A DNA stretch of 23,775 nucleotides, taken from the NCBI GenBank assembly GCA_003520425.1, contig DOUU01000512.1, positions 1 through 23,775 on the forward strand, in the 5' to 3' direction. Under the pieces are notes generated by a model. It was not told where the DNA came from. It made no database searches and saw only the letters and a list, made by a program, of their open reading frames with translations. The DNA is from Deltaproteobacteria bacterium (GTDB taxonomy: Bacteria; Myxococcota_A; UBA9160). Positions 1 through 7,065 of this stretch are shown piece after piece. Position numbers and translations under genes: made by a program. The first letter of the stretch is position 1; each line of letters opens with the position of its first letter.

Positions 1-1190
1 TCCATGCGGCCGTCGAGGAAGAGGTAGCCCTCCTCGTCCAGGAAGCCCGCGTCGCGTGTCGGGAACCAGCCTTCGGAATCGACCAGCGAGCCCCGTTCGA
101 GGTACTCCCCGGAGACCTGCTCCCCGCGCACACAAACCTCTCCGTGCCGGCCCGGGTGGAGCGGGTTGCCCTCCGCGTCACGGATCTGGACCTCGACGCT
201 CGGGAGCGGCCTTCCGACGGATGTGAGCCGGCGTCGCACGACGGGATCGTCGCTCGACACCGCCTTGCGGTGTTCCTCAGGACCGAGCACGGCGATGGTG
301 GAGCTGGTCTCGGTGAGACCGTAGGCGTTCGTGAAGTCGACTCCGGCCAAGAGGTTCAGCGCGCGCTCGATCACCGGAAGCGGCATCTTGCCACCGCCGT
401 AGGAGAGCGCCTGCAACGCCGGCAGGCCGTTGCCCCGATCCTGCTCCAGCGCGTTCACGATCCGTCCGAGCATCGTGGGAACCACGAACGCATGCGTCAC
501 TCGCTCGTGACGGGCGGCCTCGATCCACGCCTCCGCCGAGAAGTTCGGAAGCTGCACCATGCGTCTTCCCGCGTACACCGAGCTCGCGACCGCCGCCATC
601 GCGGCGATGTGGTAGGGGGGGACGCTCACGAGAGAGGCCTCCTCCTCGCTGGCGCCGCCAAACTCGAGCGAGCCGAAGACATACGACACGAGGTGCTTGT
701 GACGGATCACCGCCGCCTTTGGAGCGCCGGTCGTGCCGCTGGTGAAAAGCAGGATCGCGATCGCATCTGGATCCATCGGCCAGTCCGCCTCGCGCGGGCT
801 TGCACCGAGCGCCCGACCGAGAAGCGCCTCGCGTGTGACGATCGTGGCGCCCGGGAGACTCTTGAGGCTATCGGCGCGCTCGGACGAGGTGACGAGCAAC
901 GATGGGGCAATGCGTTCCGCGAGCGCCTCGAGCTCGGCGTTGGTAAGGCGGTAGCTAAGCGGCACGAAGGGCCGACCCGCCCATGCGCTCCCAAACAAGG
1001 CCACGGGTACTGCGAGGCTGTTCACGTCGAGCAGGGCGACGTTCGCGCAGCCGGAGGCCTCGATCTCGGTGGCCACTCTGCCGGCCGCGGCGAAAAGCTG
1101 CCCGTAGCGAAGTGCTTCGCCTCCGCTCCGGACCGCCACGCGGTCGCCAAAGCCTGAAACGGCCATCTCGAGCAGCATCATGAGGTTCAT
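1..1190 (-). CDS. Acyl-CoA ligase / AMP-binding enzyme (partial, C-terminus outside window)
   Basis: The gene reads leftward from ATG at 1190 and stays open to the window edge, giving about 396 N-terminal residues of a class I adenylate-forming enzyme. Such enzymes activate a carboxylic acid with ATP to an acyl-AMP and transfer it to CoA. The phosphate-binding A3 loop FTSGTTGAPK is at residues 149-158, and the A5 motif AYGLTETSS is near 289-297. The visible part ends inside the LDGRMD stretch that precedes the hinge, so the small C-terminal domain with the catalytic lysine is missing only because of the window edge. The start lies 3 bases after the stop of the 103-residue gene, implying one transcript with the EtfD-like gene. 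The substrate cannot be read from the sequence. The family call is firm; a fatty, aryl or alicyclic acid is equally possible. Confidence 0.93.
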   Translation of the reverse strand, partial: MNLMMLLEMAVSGFGDRVAVRSGGEALRYGQLFAAAGRVATEIEASGCANVALLDVNSLAVPVALFGSAWAGRPFVPLSYRLTNAELEALAERIAPSLLVTSSERADSLKSLPGATIVTREALLGRALGASPREADWPMDPDAIAILLFTSGTTGAPKAAVIRHKHLVSYVFGSLEFGGASEEEASLVSVPPYHIAAMAAVASSVYAGRRMVQLPNFSAEAWIEAARHERVTHAFVVPTMLGRIVNALEQDRGNGLPALQALSYGGGKMPLPVIERALNLLAGVDFTNAYGLTETSSTIAVLGPEEHRKAVSSDDPVVRRRLTSVGRPLPSVEVQIRDAEGNPLHPGRHGEVCVRGEQVSGEYLERGSLVDSEGWFPTRDAGFLDEEGYLFLDGRM

Positions 1191-1193
1191 GGT

Positions 1194-1505
1194 TCAGTCC
1201 GACGAGGGAAGCGGCTTGGCTTCCTTCAGTCTCAGTGCCTCGCCGGCGACGGCGAGTGAGCCTTCGCCGGGCTTGATGCACAGGAGTTCGAGCGTGCCGT
1301 CCGCGTTCACATAGCGTTTCCCGAGCGTCGTGCCTTTTGCCGCGTCCGGCGAGATCACCGCGCCCGCGGTGGGAGTTGCCGCCGCGTCGATCAGGGGTTG
1401 ACCTCCGCAGGTCAGTTGGACCTCCGCATCCGGAGCAGCGACCACCATCACCTGCGTATTGCACACCGCGCTCTTTAGTCGGGTTCCGGTCTTGAGCCGA
1501 GCCAT
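1194..1505 (-). CDS. Conserved-looking small protein of unknown function (103 aa)
   Basis: A 103-residue ORF starts MARLKTGTRLKSAV. I do not recognise a named family. A good ribosome-binding site (GGAGG) lies about 7 bases before the ATG at 1505, and the next gene starts 3 bases after its stop, so it is very likely translated. It has three cysteines (in SAVCNT, LTCGG and ELLCIKPG), no signal peptide and no membrane segment. The composition suggests short beta strands. It sits between a SnoaL-like protein and an acyl-CoA ligase, so a supporting role for the ligase (folding, carrier or regulatory partner) is possible but only inferred from position. The three cysteines do not form a CxxC pair, which argues against a standard zinc ribbon or rubredoxin. 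Confidence 0.75.
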   Translation of the reverse strand: MARLKTGTRLKSAVCNTQVMVVAAPDAEVQLTCGGQPLIDAAATPTAGAVISPDAAKGTTLGKRYVNADGTLELLCIKPGEGSLAVAGEALRLKEAKPLPSSD

Positions 1506-1546
1506 GATCCTGCCTCCAGCGAAAGAGTGACCCGAAACGGGTCCTG

Positions 1547-2002
1547 CTAGCCCGTGCCGCTCCGGCCCGGAGCCGGGCCCTCGAGGAACGGAACAAGGAA
1601 TTGCATCGTGAGGCGGCGCGAGGCGAACCTCCAGCGGTTGCTGCTGCGCACGTACTGATCGTCGTAGTAACCTGCCCCAAGGAAGCGCTGGCCCTCTCGG
1701 CGGACGCGGAGGTCGAGATGGCAAGTGCCCCTCGCGCGGTCGCCATCCAGCTCGATCAAGTGGTCGTGCACGAAGGGCAGGAACTCGGAGGAGGGGAGGA
1801 TCGCGCGGTAGGCCTCGCGGATGGCATCCTGGCCCACGAGCGGAGGGCGATCGCCTGTGTCCATCACTCCATTCTCCGCGAAAAGCTCGGCCGCTCCGTC
1901 GGCGTCGCGACGCCAGATGCAGTGCGCGTAGCGGCGAGCGATATCGCGAATCGCCTCGAGATCGAGGAGCCTTCGCAGGGCGTCGGCGGTCGGCTCGGTC
2001 AC
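1547..2002 (-). CDS. SnoaL-like / NTF2-fold protein (151 aa)
   Basis: The protein starts at GTG 2002, which overlaps the TGA of the EtfD-like gene by 4 bases (GTGA), so translation is probably coupled. Its 151 residues have the plan of SnoaL_4 proteins: an N-terminal helix (LRRLLDLEAIRDIARRYAHC), then GAAELFAENGVMD, a GQDAIREAYRAIL helix and a sheet carrying HDHLIELDGDRARGTCHLDL. The usual cone-shaped pocket of this fold serves as an isomerase, hydratase or dehydratase, or just binds small molecules. The HDH at about residues 83-85 is a plausible pocket feature. In CoA-catabolism islands such genes often act on ring or ketone intermediates, but no specific reaction can be assigned here. The family call is fairly sure; the function is open. 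Confidence 0.8.
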   Translation of the reverse strand: MTEPTADALRRLLDLEAIRDIARRYAHCIWRRDADGAAELFAENGVMDTGDRPPLVGQDAIREAYRAILPSSEFLPFVHDHLIELDGDRARGTCHLDLRVRREGQRFLGAGYYDDQYVRSSNRWRFASRRLTMQFLVPFLEGPAPGRSGTG

Positions 2003-4065
2003 GCGGCCCCCTCCAGCGCCTCGACGACGATCTCTGCGATGTCGAGTGCACGCACCTGGCCTGCGGGATCGACCGCCGAGAGGGCTTCCTCGAACATCTG
2101 CATGCAGAACGGGCAGGAGACCGCGGCAGTCTGGGCGCCGGACGCCTTCACTTCCTCGACCCGCATGTGGTTGATGCGTTTCTCCGGTTTGTCGTCCATG
2201 AAGGCGTAGCCACCTCCCGAGCCGCAGCAGAGCGCGCGCGAGCGGTTTCTCGGCAGTTCTGTGAAGGCGCCGTCCTCCGACACCGCATGCAGCACGTCGC
2301 GCGGTGCCTCGTAGATCCCATTGTGTCGGCCGAGATAGCACGGATCGTGGTAGGTCAGCGAGTCGAGCTTCCGCGCGAGCGGAAGGCGCCCTTCCCGCAC
2401 GAGCTGCGCAATCAGCTGGCTGTGGTGGATGACCTCGAAACGGGCGCCGAAATCCGGGTACTCGTTCTTGAGCGTGTTGAAGCAGTGCGGACAGGCCGTC
2501 ACGATCTTTTTCACCCCGTAGCGATCGAGGGTCTCGAGGTTTGCCTTGGCGCACATTTGGAACGTGACCTCACCCCCGACTCGCCGCGCGGGGTCGCCGG
2601 TGCACGACTCCTCGGAGCCGAGGACGGCGAAGTCGACTCCACCTGCGCGCAGGACCTTCGCCACCGCTCGCGTCACCTTGACATTGCGCTCGATCATGGC
2701 GCCGGTGCAGCCGACCCAGAACAGCCACTCGGCGCGATCGCCCTTGCCGAGGACCTTGAGATCGAGGTCCGCAAACCACTGCTCCCGGTCGCCACTTGCA
2801 CCGACCCACGGGTGCGTGCGTTCGTCGATGGATTTGAGGAGCTGCTTCACCTCGTCGCTCATGCGCGCCTCGGTCATCACCAGGGAGCGTCGCATGTCCA
2901 CGATCTTCGGTACATGCTCCACGAAAACCGGACACTCTTGCTGGCAGGCGCCACAGGTGCGGCAGCCCCAGAGCTCCACCTCGAGCACCGCCGGCTGCGG
3001 TCCCTCTGCTCCGCCGACACCGTAGAGGGGTGCCAGCCCAGGCGGTGGATGGGGGTCACCGTGCGCGCGGCTGGCGGCGAGCGCCGGGCCGACCGCGCTC
3101 AGATGGTCGTGCAGGTCCCGGATCAGCTTGCGTGGCGAGAGCGGGACGCCGCTCTGGTGTGCGGGACACACCTCTTCGCAGCGCCCGCAGTTCATGCAGG
3201 CGTCGAGATCGAGGAGGCCCTTCCACGAAAAGCCGTCGATTCTCGAAGTGCCGAGCCGCTCAAGCGCGCCGGGGTCTGTGTCGGCCAAGGCCTCCACGTC
3301 CGCATGCACGAGGCGGCTCGGCCCGAGATCGCTCAGGAGAACGTTCGCCGCCCCATAGAGGACGTGCGCCAGCTTCCCGTAGACGAAGTAGCCGAGGAAT
3401 GTGAACGCGGTGACGGCATGGAACCACCACACAAACCGGTGCCCGGAGCGAAGCGCGGGCTCATCCATGGCGGAAAACACCTGAGCGAAGAGCCAGCCGC
3501 CGGGGGACCAGCGGGCGAGATCAGGCTGCTGGACGAGCTCAGTGGCCGCGATGCGGAGCCCTTCCACGACAAAGCCCTGCACAAAGACGAGCAACAGAAG
3601 CCCGAGCGCGATCCAGTCGTCAAGCACCGAGTGAAGGCGCGCGGGCCGCACGATGGCCCGGCGCCAGAGCAGGTAGACGAGGCCGACGATCGCGAGCAGA
3701 CCGAAGACGTCGGAGATCAGCGAATAGGCGAGGTAGTAGCTCCCGCGCAGGAACTGGATCCCCGTCCACTCCTGGACCGCGATCTGGGAGGTCGCCAGAA
3801 ACTCAGCCAGAAAGCCGTAGAAGACGAGCAGGTGTGCGGCGCCCGGCAGGGGGTCCCGCAGCAACCGACGCTGTGCGAACAGTTCCACCAGCAGGCGCTT
3901 GGTTCGCGCTCCCCAACGGTCGGCCCGCGCTTGCGGGCCTCCGAGCCGCCACAGGCGGATTCGCCGCCACATCTGCCAAGCCCACAGCCCCCCGGCGATC
4001 GCCGCGAAGACGTAGATCAGGCTGCCGCCGCTGATGTTCCAGTAGATCTCGCGGGTGGGAACCAT
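1999..4065 (-). CDS. EtfD-like membrane Fe-S oxidoreductase (ETF:quinone electron transfer), 688 aa
   Basis: This is a fusion of a NarI-type heme-b membrane domain with a soluble HdrD/GlpC-type part. About five hydrophobic segments lie at residues 13-33, 75-97, 110-134, 150-170 and 210-236, with histidines such as H78, H216 and H234 as possible heme ligands. Two ferredoxin clusters follow: C290/C293/C296/C300 and C368/C371/C374/C378. Two CCG (DUF224) domains close the protein, with cysteines at 453, 488, 525, 528 and at 576, 613, 614, 651, 654. The order matches mycobacterial EtfD (Rv0338c) and the EMO proteins of anaerobes, which pass electrons from reduced ETF to menaquinone. That role fits the etfBA genes at 16200-17980. 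ATG 4065 was chosen because the first membrane segment follows directly; longer readings run into the divergent promoter. It heads the leftward operon. Confidence 0.92.
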   Translation of the reverse strand: MVPTREIYWNISGGSLIYVFAAIAGGLWAWQMWRRIRLWRLGGPQARADRWGARTKRLLVELFAQRRLLRDPLPGAAHLLVFYGFLAEFLATSQIAVQEWTGIQFLRGSYYLAYSLISDVFGLLAIVGLVYLLWRRAIVRPARLHSVLDDWIALGLLLLVFVQGFVVEGLRIAATELVQQPDLARWSPGGWLFAQVFSAMDEPALRSGHRFVWWFHAVTAFTFLGYFVYGKLAHVLYGAANVLLSDLGPSRLVHADVEALADTDPGALERLGTSRIDGFSWKGLLDLDACMNCGRCEEVCPAHQSGVPLSPRKLIRDLHDHLSAVGPALAASRAHGDPHPPPGLAPLYGVGGAEGPQPAVLEVELWGCRTCGACQQECPVFVEHVPKIVDMRRSLVMTEARMSDEVKQLLKSIDERTHPWVGASGDREQWFADLDLKVLGKGDRAEWLFWVGCTGAMIERNVKVTRAVAKVLRAGGVDFAVLGSEESCTGDPARRVGGEVTFQMCAKANLETLDRYGVKKIVTACPHCFNTLKNEYPDFGARFEVIHHSQLIAQLVREGRLPLARKLDSLTYHDPCYLGRHNGIYEAPRDVLHAVSEDGAFTELPRNRSRALCCGSGGGYAFMDDKPEKRINHMRVEEVKASGAQTAAVSCPFCMQMFEEALSAVDPAGQVRALDIAEIVVEALEGAA

Positions 4066-4204
4066 GGTTGGTCTTCTGGGACAGACAGTATACGATACGC
4101 GGCGTATCATAAATGGCCGGACCGCGAGGGGGGGCCCCGCGCGGGCGGCCTGCCGGCCGGCACGCCGGGGAGGCCGGCGCGAGGACCCCACCGGGACCGC
4201 AGCC
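4066..4204. promoter_or_regulatory. Divergent intergenic region between the EtfD-like gene and the coxG-like gene
   Basis: These 139 bases separate the leftward EtfD operon from the rightward carboxylase operon and must hold both promoters. The left part (4086-4113) is clearly AT-richer than its surroundings and carries -10-like hexamers, TATCAT on the plus strand at 4105-4110 and TATACT on the minus strand at 4093-4088. I see no convincing -35 boxes. The right part is extremely GC-rich and contains a 12-bp palindrome TGCCGGCCGGCA at 4151-4162. No coding potential is evident. Confidence 0.6.
4094..4108. promoter_or_regulatory. Perfect 15-bp palindrome, candidate repressor operator
   Basis: GATACGC-G-GCGTATC is a perfect inverted repeat of 7 bp around one central base. 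It lies in the AT-richer core of the divergent spacer and abuts or overlaps the -10-like hexamers on both strands. Size and placement suit a dimeric regulator such as a TetR, GntR or MarR protein, which could control both operons at once. No regulator gene is in the window, so the binding protein is unknown. Confidence 0.55.
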
Positions 4205-4810
4205 ATGGCGATCGAAATCCGTGAAAGGTTCCAGGTCGCCGCGCCGGTCGATCGCGTGTGGCGCTTCCTCATCGACCCCGCGCAGGTCGCAAGCTGCATG
4301 CCCGGGGCCTCGCTCGACGAGGTGGTCGACGAGCGCACCTTCCTCGGCAGCGTTCGCGTCAGGATCGGGGCGATCTCGGCCAGCTACAAGGGTCGGGTGC
4401 GTTTCGACGAGCTCGACGAAGTTGCGCACCGGGTGCGCGCCCTCGCCGACGGGCGGGAGACCAGCGGGGGGACCGCGCGCGGGGCGCTCACGAGCCGCCT
4501 TTCCGCCTTGCCGGACGGCAGCACCGAGGTGATCGCCGAAGCGAGCGTCGACCTCACCGGCAAGGTGGTCCAGGTCGGGCGGGGCATGATCCAGGCCGTG
4601 TCTGCGCAGCTTTTCAAGGAGTTCGCGGAGAAGGTGCGCAGCACGCTGGAGGCGACCGGAGGGGAAGGCGCGGGCGCCCTCCCCGGAGGCGCTGCGGCCG
4701 CATCCCCGGCACGGGAGGAATCGATTCGCGTCGTACCGCTCGTCTTCGCGGCGTTCTGGGCGGCGATCGTACGCTGGTTCCGGCGGCTCGTGGGCCGATC
4801 GGCAGACTGA
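4205..4810 (+). CDS. CoxG-like SRPBCC protein with C-terminal membrane anchor (201 aa)
   Basis: The protein matches the carbon monoxide dehydrogenase subunit G family in length and pattern: N-terminal FQVAAPVDRVWRFLIDP, then ASCMPGASLDE (residues 29-39), a VRVRIGAISASYKG strand pair and DLTGKVVQVGRGMIQ (residues 116-130). The SRPBCC fold forms a deep hydrophobic cavity. A Gly/Ala-rich linker (about 150-172) leads to one hydrophobic segment (about 175-196) followed by WFRRLVGR, so the protein is probably tethered to the inner face of the membrane. In Oligotropha, CoxG helps place CO dehydrogenase at the membrane. Here no molybdenum hydroxylase genes are present and it instead opens the carboxylase operon, 59 bases before the beta-like gene. 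It may bind the ketone substrate or anchor the carboxylase. ATG 4205 is chosen because the family N-terminus begins there. Confidence 0.88.
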   Translation: MAIEIRERFQVAAPVDRVWRFLIDPAQVASCMPGASLDEVVDERTFLGSVRVRIGAISASYKGRVRFDELDEVAHRVRALADGRETSGGTARGALTSRLSALPDGSTEVIAEASVDLTGKVVQVGRGMIQAVSAQLFKEFAEKVRSTLEATGGEGAGALPGGAAAASPAREESIRVVPLVFAAFWAAIVRWFRRLVGRSAD

Positions 4811-4869
4811 GCCACGGAACGGGAGCGTTTTCTGGAGAGGATGGCAATGTCCTACGGAGGCAACCCCTG

Positions 4870-7065
4870 ATGGCCCGTTATCTCGTCGCCTGCGACGCCG
4901 GAGGCACGATGACCGACGTGATCGTGGTGGACGAGCGCGGGCGCTTCGTGATCGGCAAGGCGCCGACCACGCGCTACGACGAAAGCGTCGGATACATGGA
5001 GTCGCTCGACGAAGCGCTCTCGTATCTGAAGATCGGTCCGGCGGATCGCCCCGCCTTCTTCCGCGGCATCGAGACGGCGATCTACACCGGAACCTCGATG
5101 CTGAACGCTCTCCTCAACCTTGATGGGCTTCCGACGGGGCTTCTGGTCACACGCGGCTTCGAAGACATGATCGTGCAGGGGCGTGGATCGCAGAGCTTCA
5201 TCGGCTACGAGTGGTCCGAGATTACCCACATGCAGTACCGCAAACACCGTGTGCCGCTCGTGCCCCGGCGGCTCACGCGGGGGATCACGGAGCGCATCGA
5301 CCTCTTCGGCCAAATCGTGATCCCGCTCTATGAGCACGAGGTGGAACGCAGCGTGCGCGAGCTTCTGGGCCTTGGGATCCAGGCGCTCGCCGTCGTGTTC
5401 CTGCAGTCCTTCACGAACTCCGCGCACGAGCAGCGCGCCGCAGAGATCGCGCGACGTGTGATCCGCGAATCGGGGAAGAAAGTTCCCGTGGTGATCTCCT
5501 CCGAGGTGGCGCCGACCCTGCGCGAGATCTCTCGGGCGAACGCGACGGTGATCCAGGCATACGCTTCCGAGCCGGCCCGCAAGCAACTCGTGCAGGTGGA
5601 GGAGAAGCTCAAAGCCGCCGGCTACGCCCACTCGCTGAAGACCGTGCTCTCCTACGGAGGGGTGACCAGCATTCGCTATCCCCGTCTCTTCGAAACCGTG
5701 ATGTCGGGTCCTGTGGGCGGGATGATGGGCGCCGCATACGTCGCCCAGGTGATCGGCGAGCAGAACGTGGTGTGCTCCGACGTGGGAGGCACAAGCTTCG
5801 ACGCGGGCGCGATCACCGCCGGGATCGTACCGATCGATCGCGAGCCCCCGTTCCAGCAGATGTATGTGAACGTCCCGATGCTCGACATCCGCTCGATCGG
5901 TGCGGGCACGGGGACATACATCCGGCTCGATCCCGATACACACCGCATCAAGCTCGGACCGGACAGCGCGGGCGGCACCCCGGGCCCGGTATTCCAAGAA
6001 ACGGGGAACGACGAGATCCCCACGGTCAACGACTGCAATCTGCTGCTCGGCATCCTGAACCCGGACTACTACCTCGGGGGTCGCGTGAAAGTGAACCCCG
6101 CGAAATCGCTGCGCGTCTTCCGGGAGAAGATCGCAGACCCCCTTCGCTTGGATCCCTACGTGGCTGCAGAGCAGTGCGTGAATCTCGTGAACGTCATCAT
6201 GCGCGAGCATCTCGTGCGCAGCCTCATGGTGGGGCACGACCTACGCGACTACGTGCTTCTTGGCTACGGAGGAGGCGGACCGCTGCATCTGCTGGGATAC
6301 GCGGGTGACGCGCCTTGGAAGGCGGTGATCACGGTACCGCACGCCGGCGCATTCAGCGCTTGGGGCGGCGCCTGTATGGACTATGCGCACCGTCGTCACA
6401 AGAGCGTTTCGGCTGTGTTTGCCGGTCGCGAGGCTTGGCGTGAACCCGCGAAATCGGTGACCGCGGCCTGGCAGGAACTGGAGGAAGAGCTGCTGAAGGA
6501 GCTGTTGCAGGAGGGCTTCTCTCGTGATCAGATCGAGCTCGAGCAGATCGCGTACATGCGCTACTTCGGCCAGCTGAGCGACGTCGAGGTGTCTTCTCCG
6601 GTGTCTCGGCTTCGCGGCGACGCCGAGGTCGAACAGCTCATCGCTCGCTTCGAGGAGGTCTTTACGCAGATGTTCACACTGGCGGGGCGGCCCCCGCAGC
6701 CGACCTATCACGTGGCCGAGGTGAGCGTGGTGGCAAAGGTTGACACGGTGAAACCGAAGCTCGCCCGCCACCGACTCGAAGGCAAGAAGCCACCGCGAGC
6801 CGCCTCGAAAGGAACACGCAAGGTCTTCCAGAAGGGCCGGTGGCACGTGGCGCAGCTGTTCGAGATGGGCGAGCTGCGTCCCGGCAACGAGATCGACGGG
6901 CTCGCAGTGATCGAAGCCCCCAACACCACGTTGTTCGTACCGCACGACTGGCACGTGCGAATCGACGAGCACCTGATCTACTGGCTCGATCGGCGGAGTC
7001 CCGGGAAGAGTCGAAGCGCCCGGTCGGCAGCGGCCCGGCGTGCCATTCGAGGTGGAAGGCGATGA
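4870..7065 (+). CDS. Acetone carboxylase beta-like subunit (HyuA/hydantoinase A family, ATP-binding), 731 aa
   Basis: The 731-residue product has the ASKHA ATPase signature: CDAGGTMTD at residues 8-16, SDVGGTSFD at 303-311 and LGYGGGGPLH at 464-473. The DAGGTMTD form is the one I know from acetone carboxylase beta subunits (AcxA), which phosphorylate the ketone enol and bicarbonate. The length agrees with AcxA (about 717) and the following two genes supply alpha- and gamma-like subunits, which favours a ketone carboxylase over 5-oxoprolinase or N-methylhydantoinase. A strong GGAGG at 4856-4860, 9 bases upstream, fixes the ATG at 4870; the open frame reaching back to 4258 only overlaps coxG out of frame. 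The real substrate may be acetone, another alkyl ketone, or an aryl or cyclic ketone. The gene overlaps the next by an ATGA. Confidence 0.9.
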   Translation: MARYLVACDAGGTMTDVIVVDERGRFVIGKAPTTRYDESVGYMESLDEALSYLKIGPADRPAFFRGIETAIYTGTSMLNALLNLDGLPTGLLVTRGFEDMIVQGRGSQSFIGYEWSEITHMQYRKHRVPLVPRRLTRGITERIDLFGQIVIPLYEHEVERSVRELLGLGIQALAVVFLQSFTNSAHEQRAAEIARRVIRESGKKVPVVISSEVAPTLREISRANATVIQAYASEPARKQLVQVEEKLKAAGYAHSLKTVLSYGGVTSIRYPRLFETVMSGPVGGMMGAAYVAQVIGEQNVVCSDVGGTSFDAGAITAGIVPIDREPPFQQMYVNVPMLDIRSIGAGTGTYIRLDPDTHRIKLGPDSAGGTPGPVFQETGNDEIPTVNDCNLLLGILNPDYYLGGRVKVNPAKSLRVFREKIADPLRLDPYVAAEQCVNLVNVIMREHLVRSLMVGHDLRDYVLLGYGGGGPLHLLGYAGDAPWKAVITVPHAGAFSAWGGACMDYAHRRHKSVSAVFAGREAWREPAKSVTAAWQELEEELLKELLQEGFSRDQIELEQIAYMRYFGQLSDVEVSSPVSRLRGDAEVEQLIARFEEVFTQMFTLAGRPPQPTYHVAEVSVVAKVDTVKPKLARHRLEGKKPPRAASKGTRKVFQKGRWHVAQLFEMGELRPGNEIDGLAVIEAPNTTLFVPHDWHVRIDEHLIYWLDRRSPGKSRSARSAAARRAIRGGRR

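Noticed and set aside
4151-4162. 12-bp palindrome TGCCGGCCGGCA near the coxG start, as a second operator
   Set aside because: It lies in a run of almost pure G and C where such palindromes arise easily, and it is not paired with promoter elements.
2167-4224. A 685-codon open frame on the plus strand opposite the EtfD-like gene
   Set aside because: Mirrors the EtfD-like coding frame, with low-complexity composition and no recognisable motif, whereas the minus frame has complete Fe-S and CCG cysteine patterns.
4258-4869. Upstream extension of the beta-like carboxylase frame across coxG
   Set aside because: The extension is Arg/Gly-rich and out of frame with the clear CoxG protein; the GGAGG before ATG 4870 and the family N-terminus fix the start.
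4852-6237. Long minus-strand frame of 461 codons opposite the beta-like subunit
   Set aside because: His/Arg-rich shadow without family motifs; the sense strand carries the three ATPase motifs.
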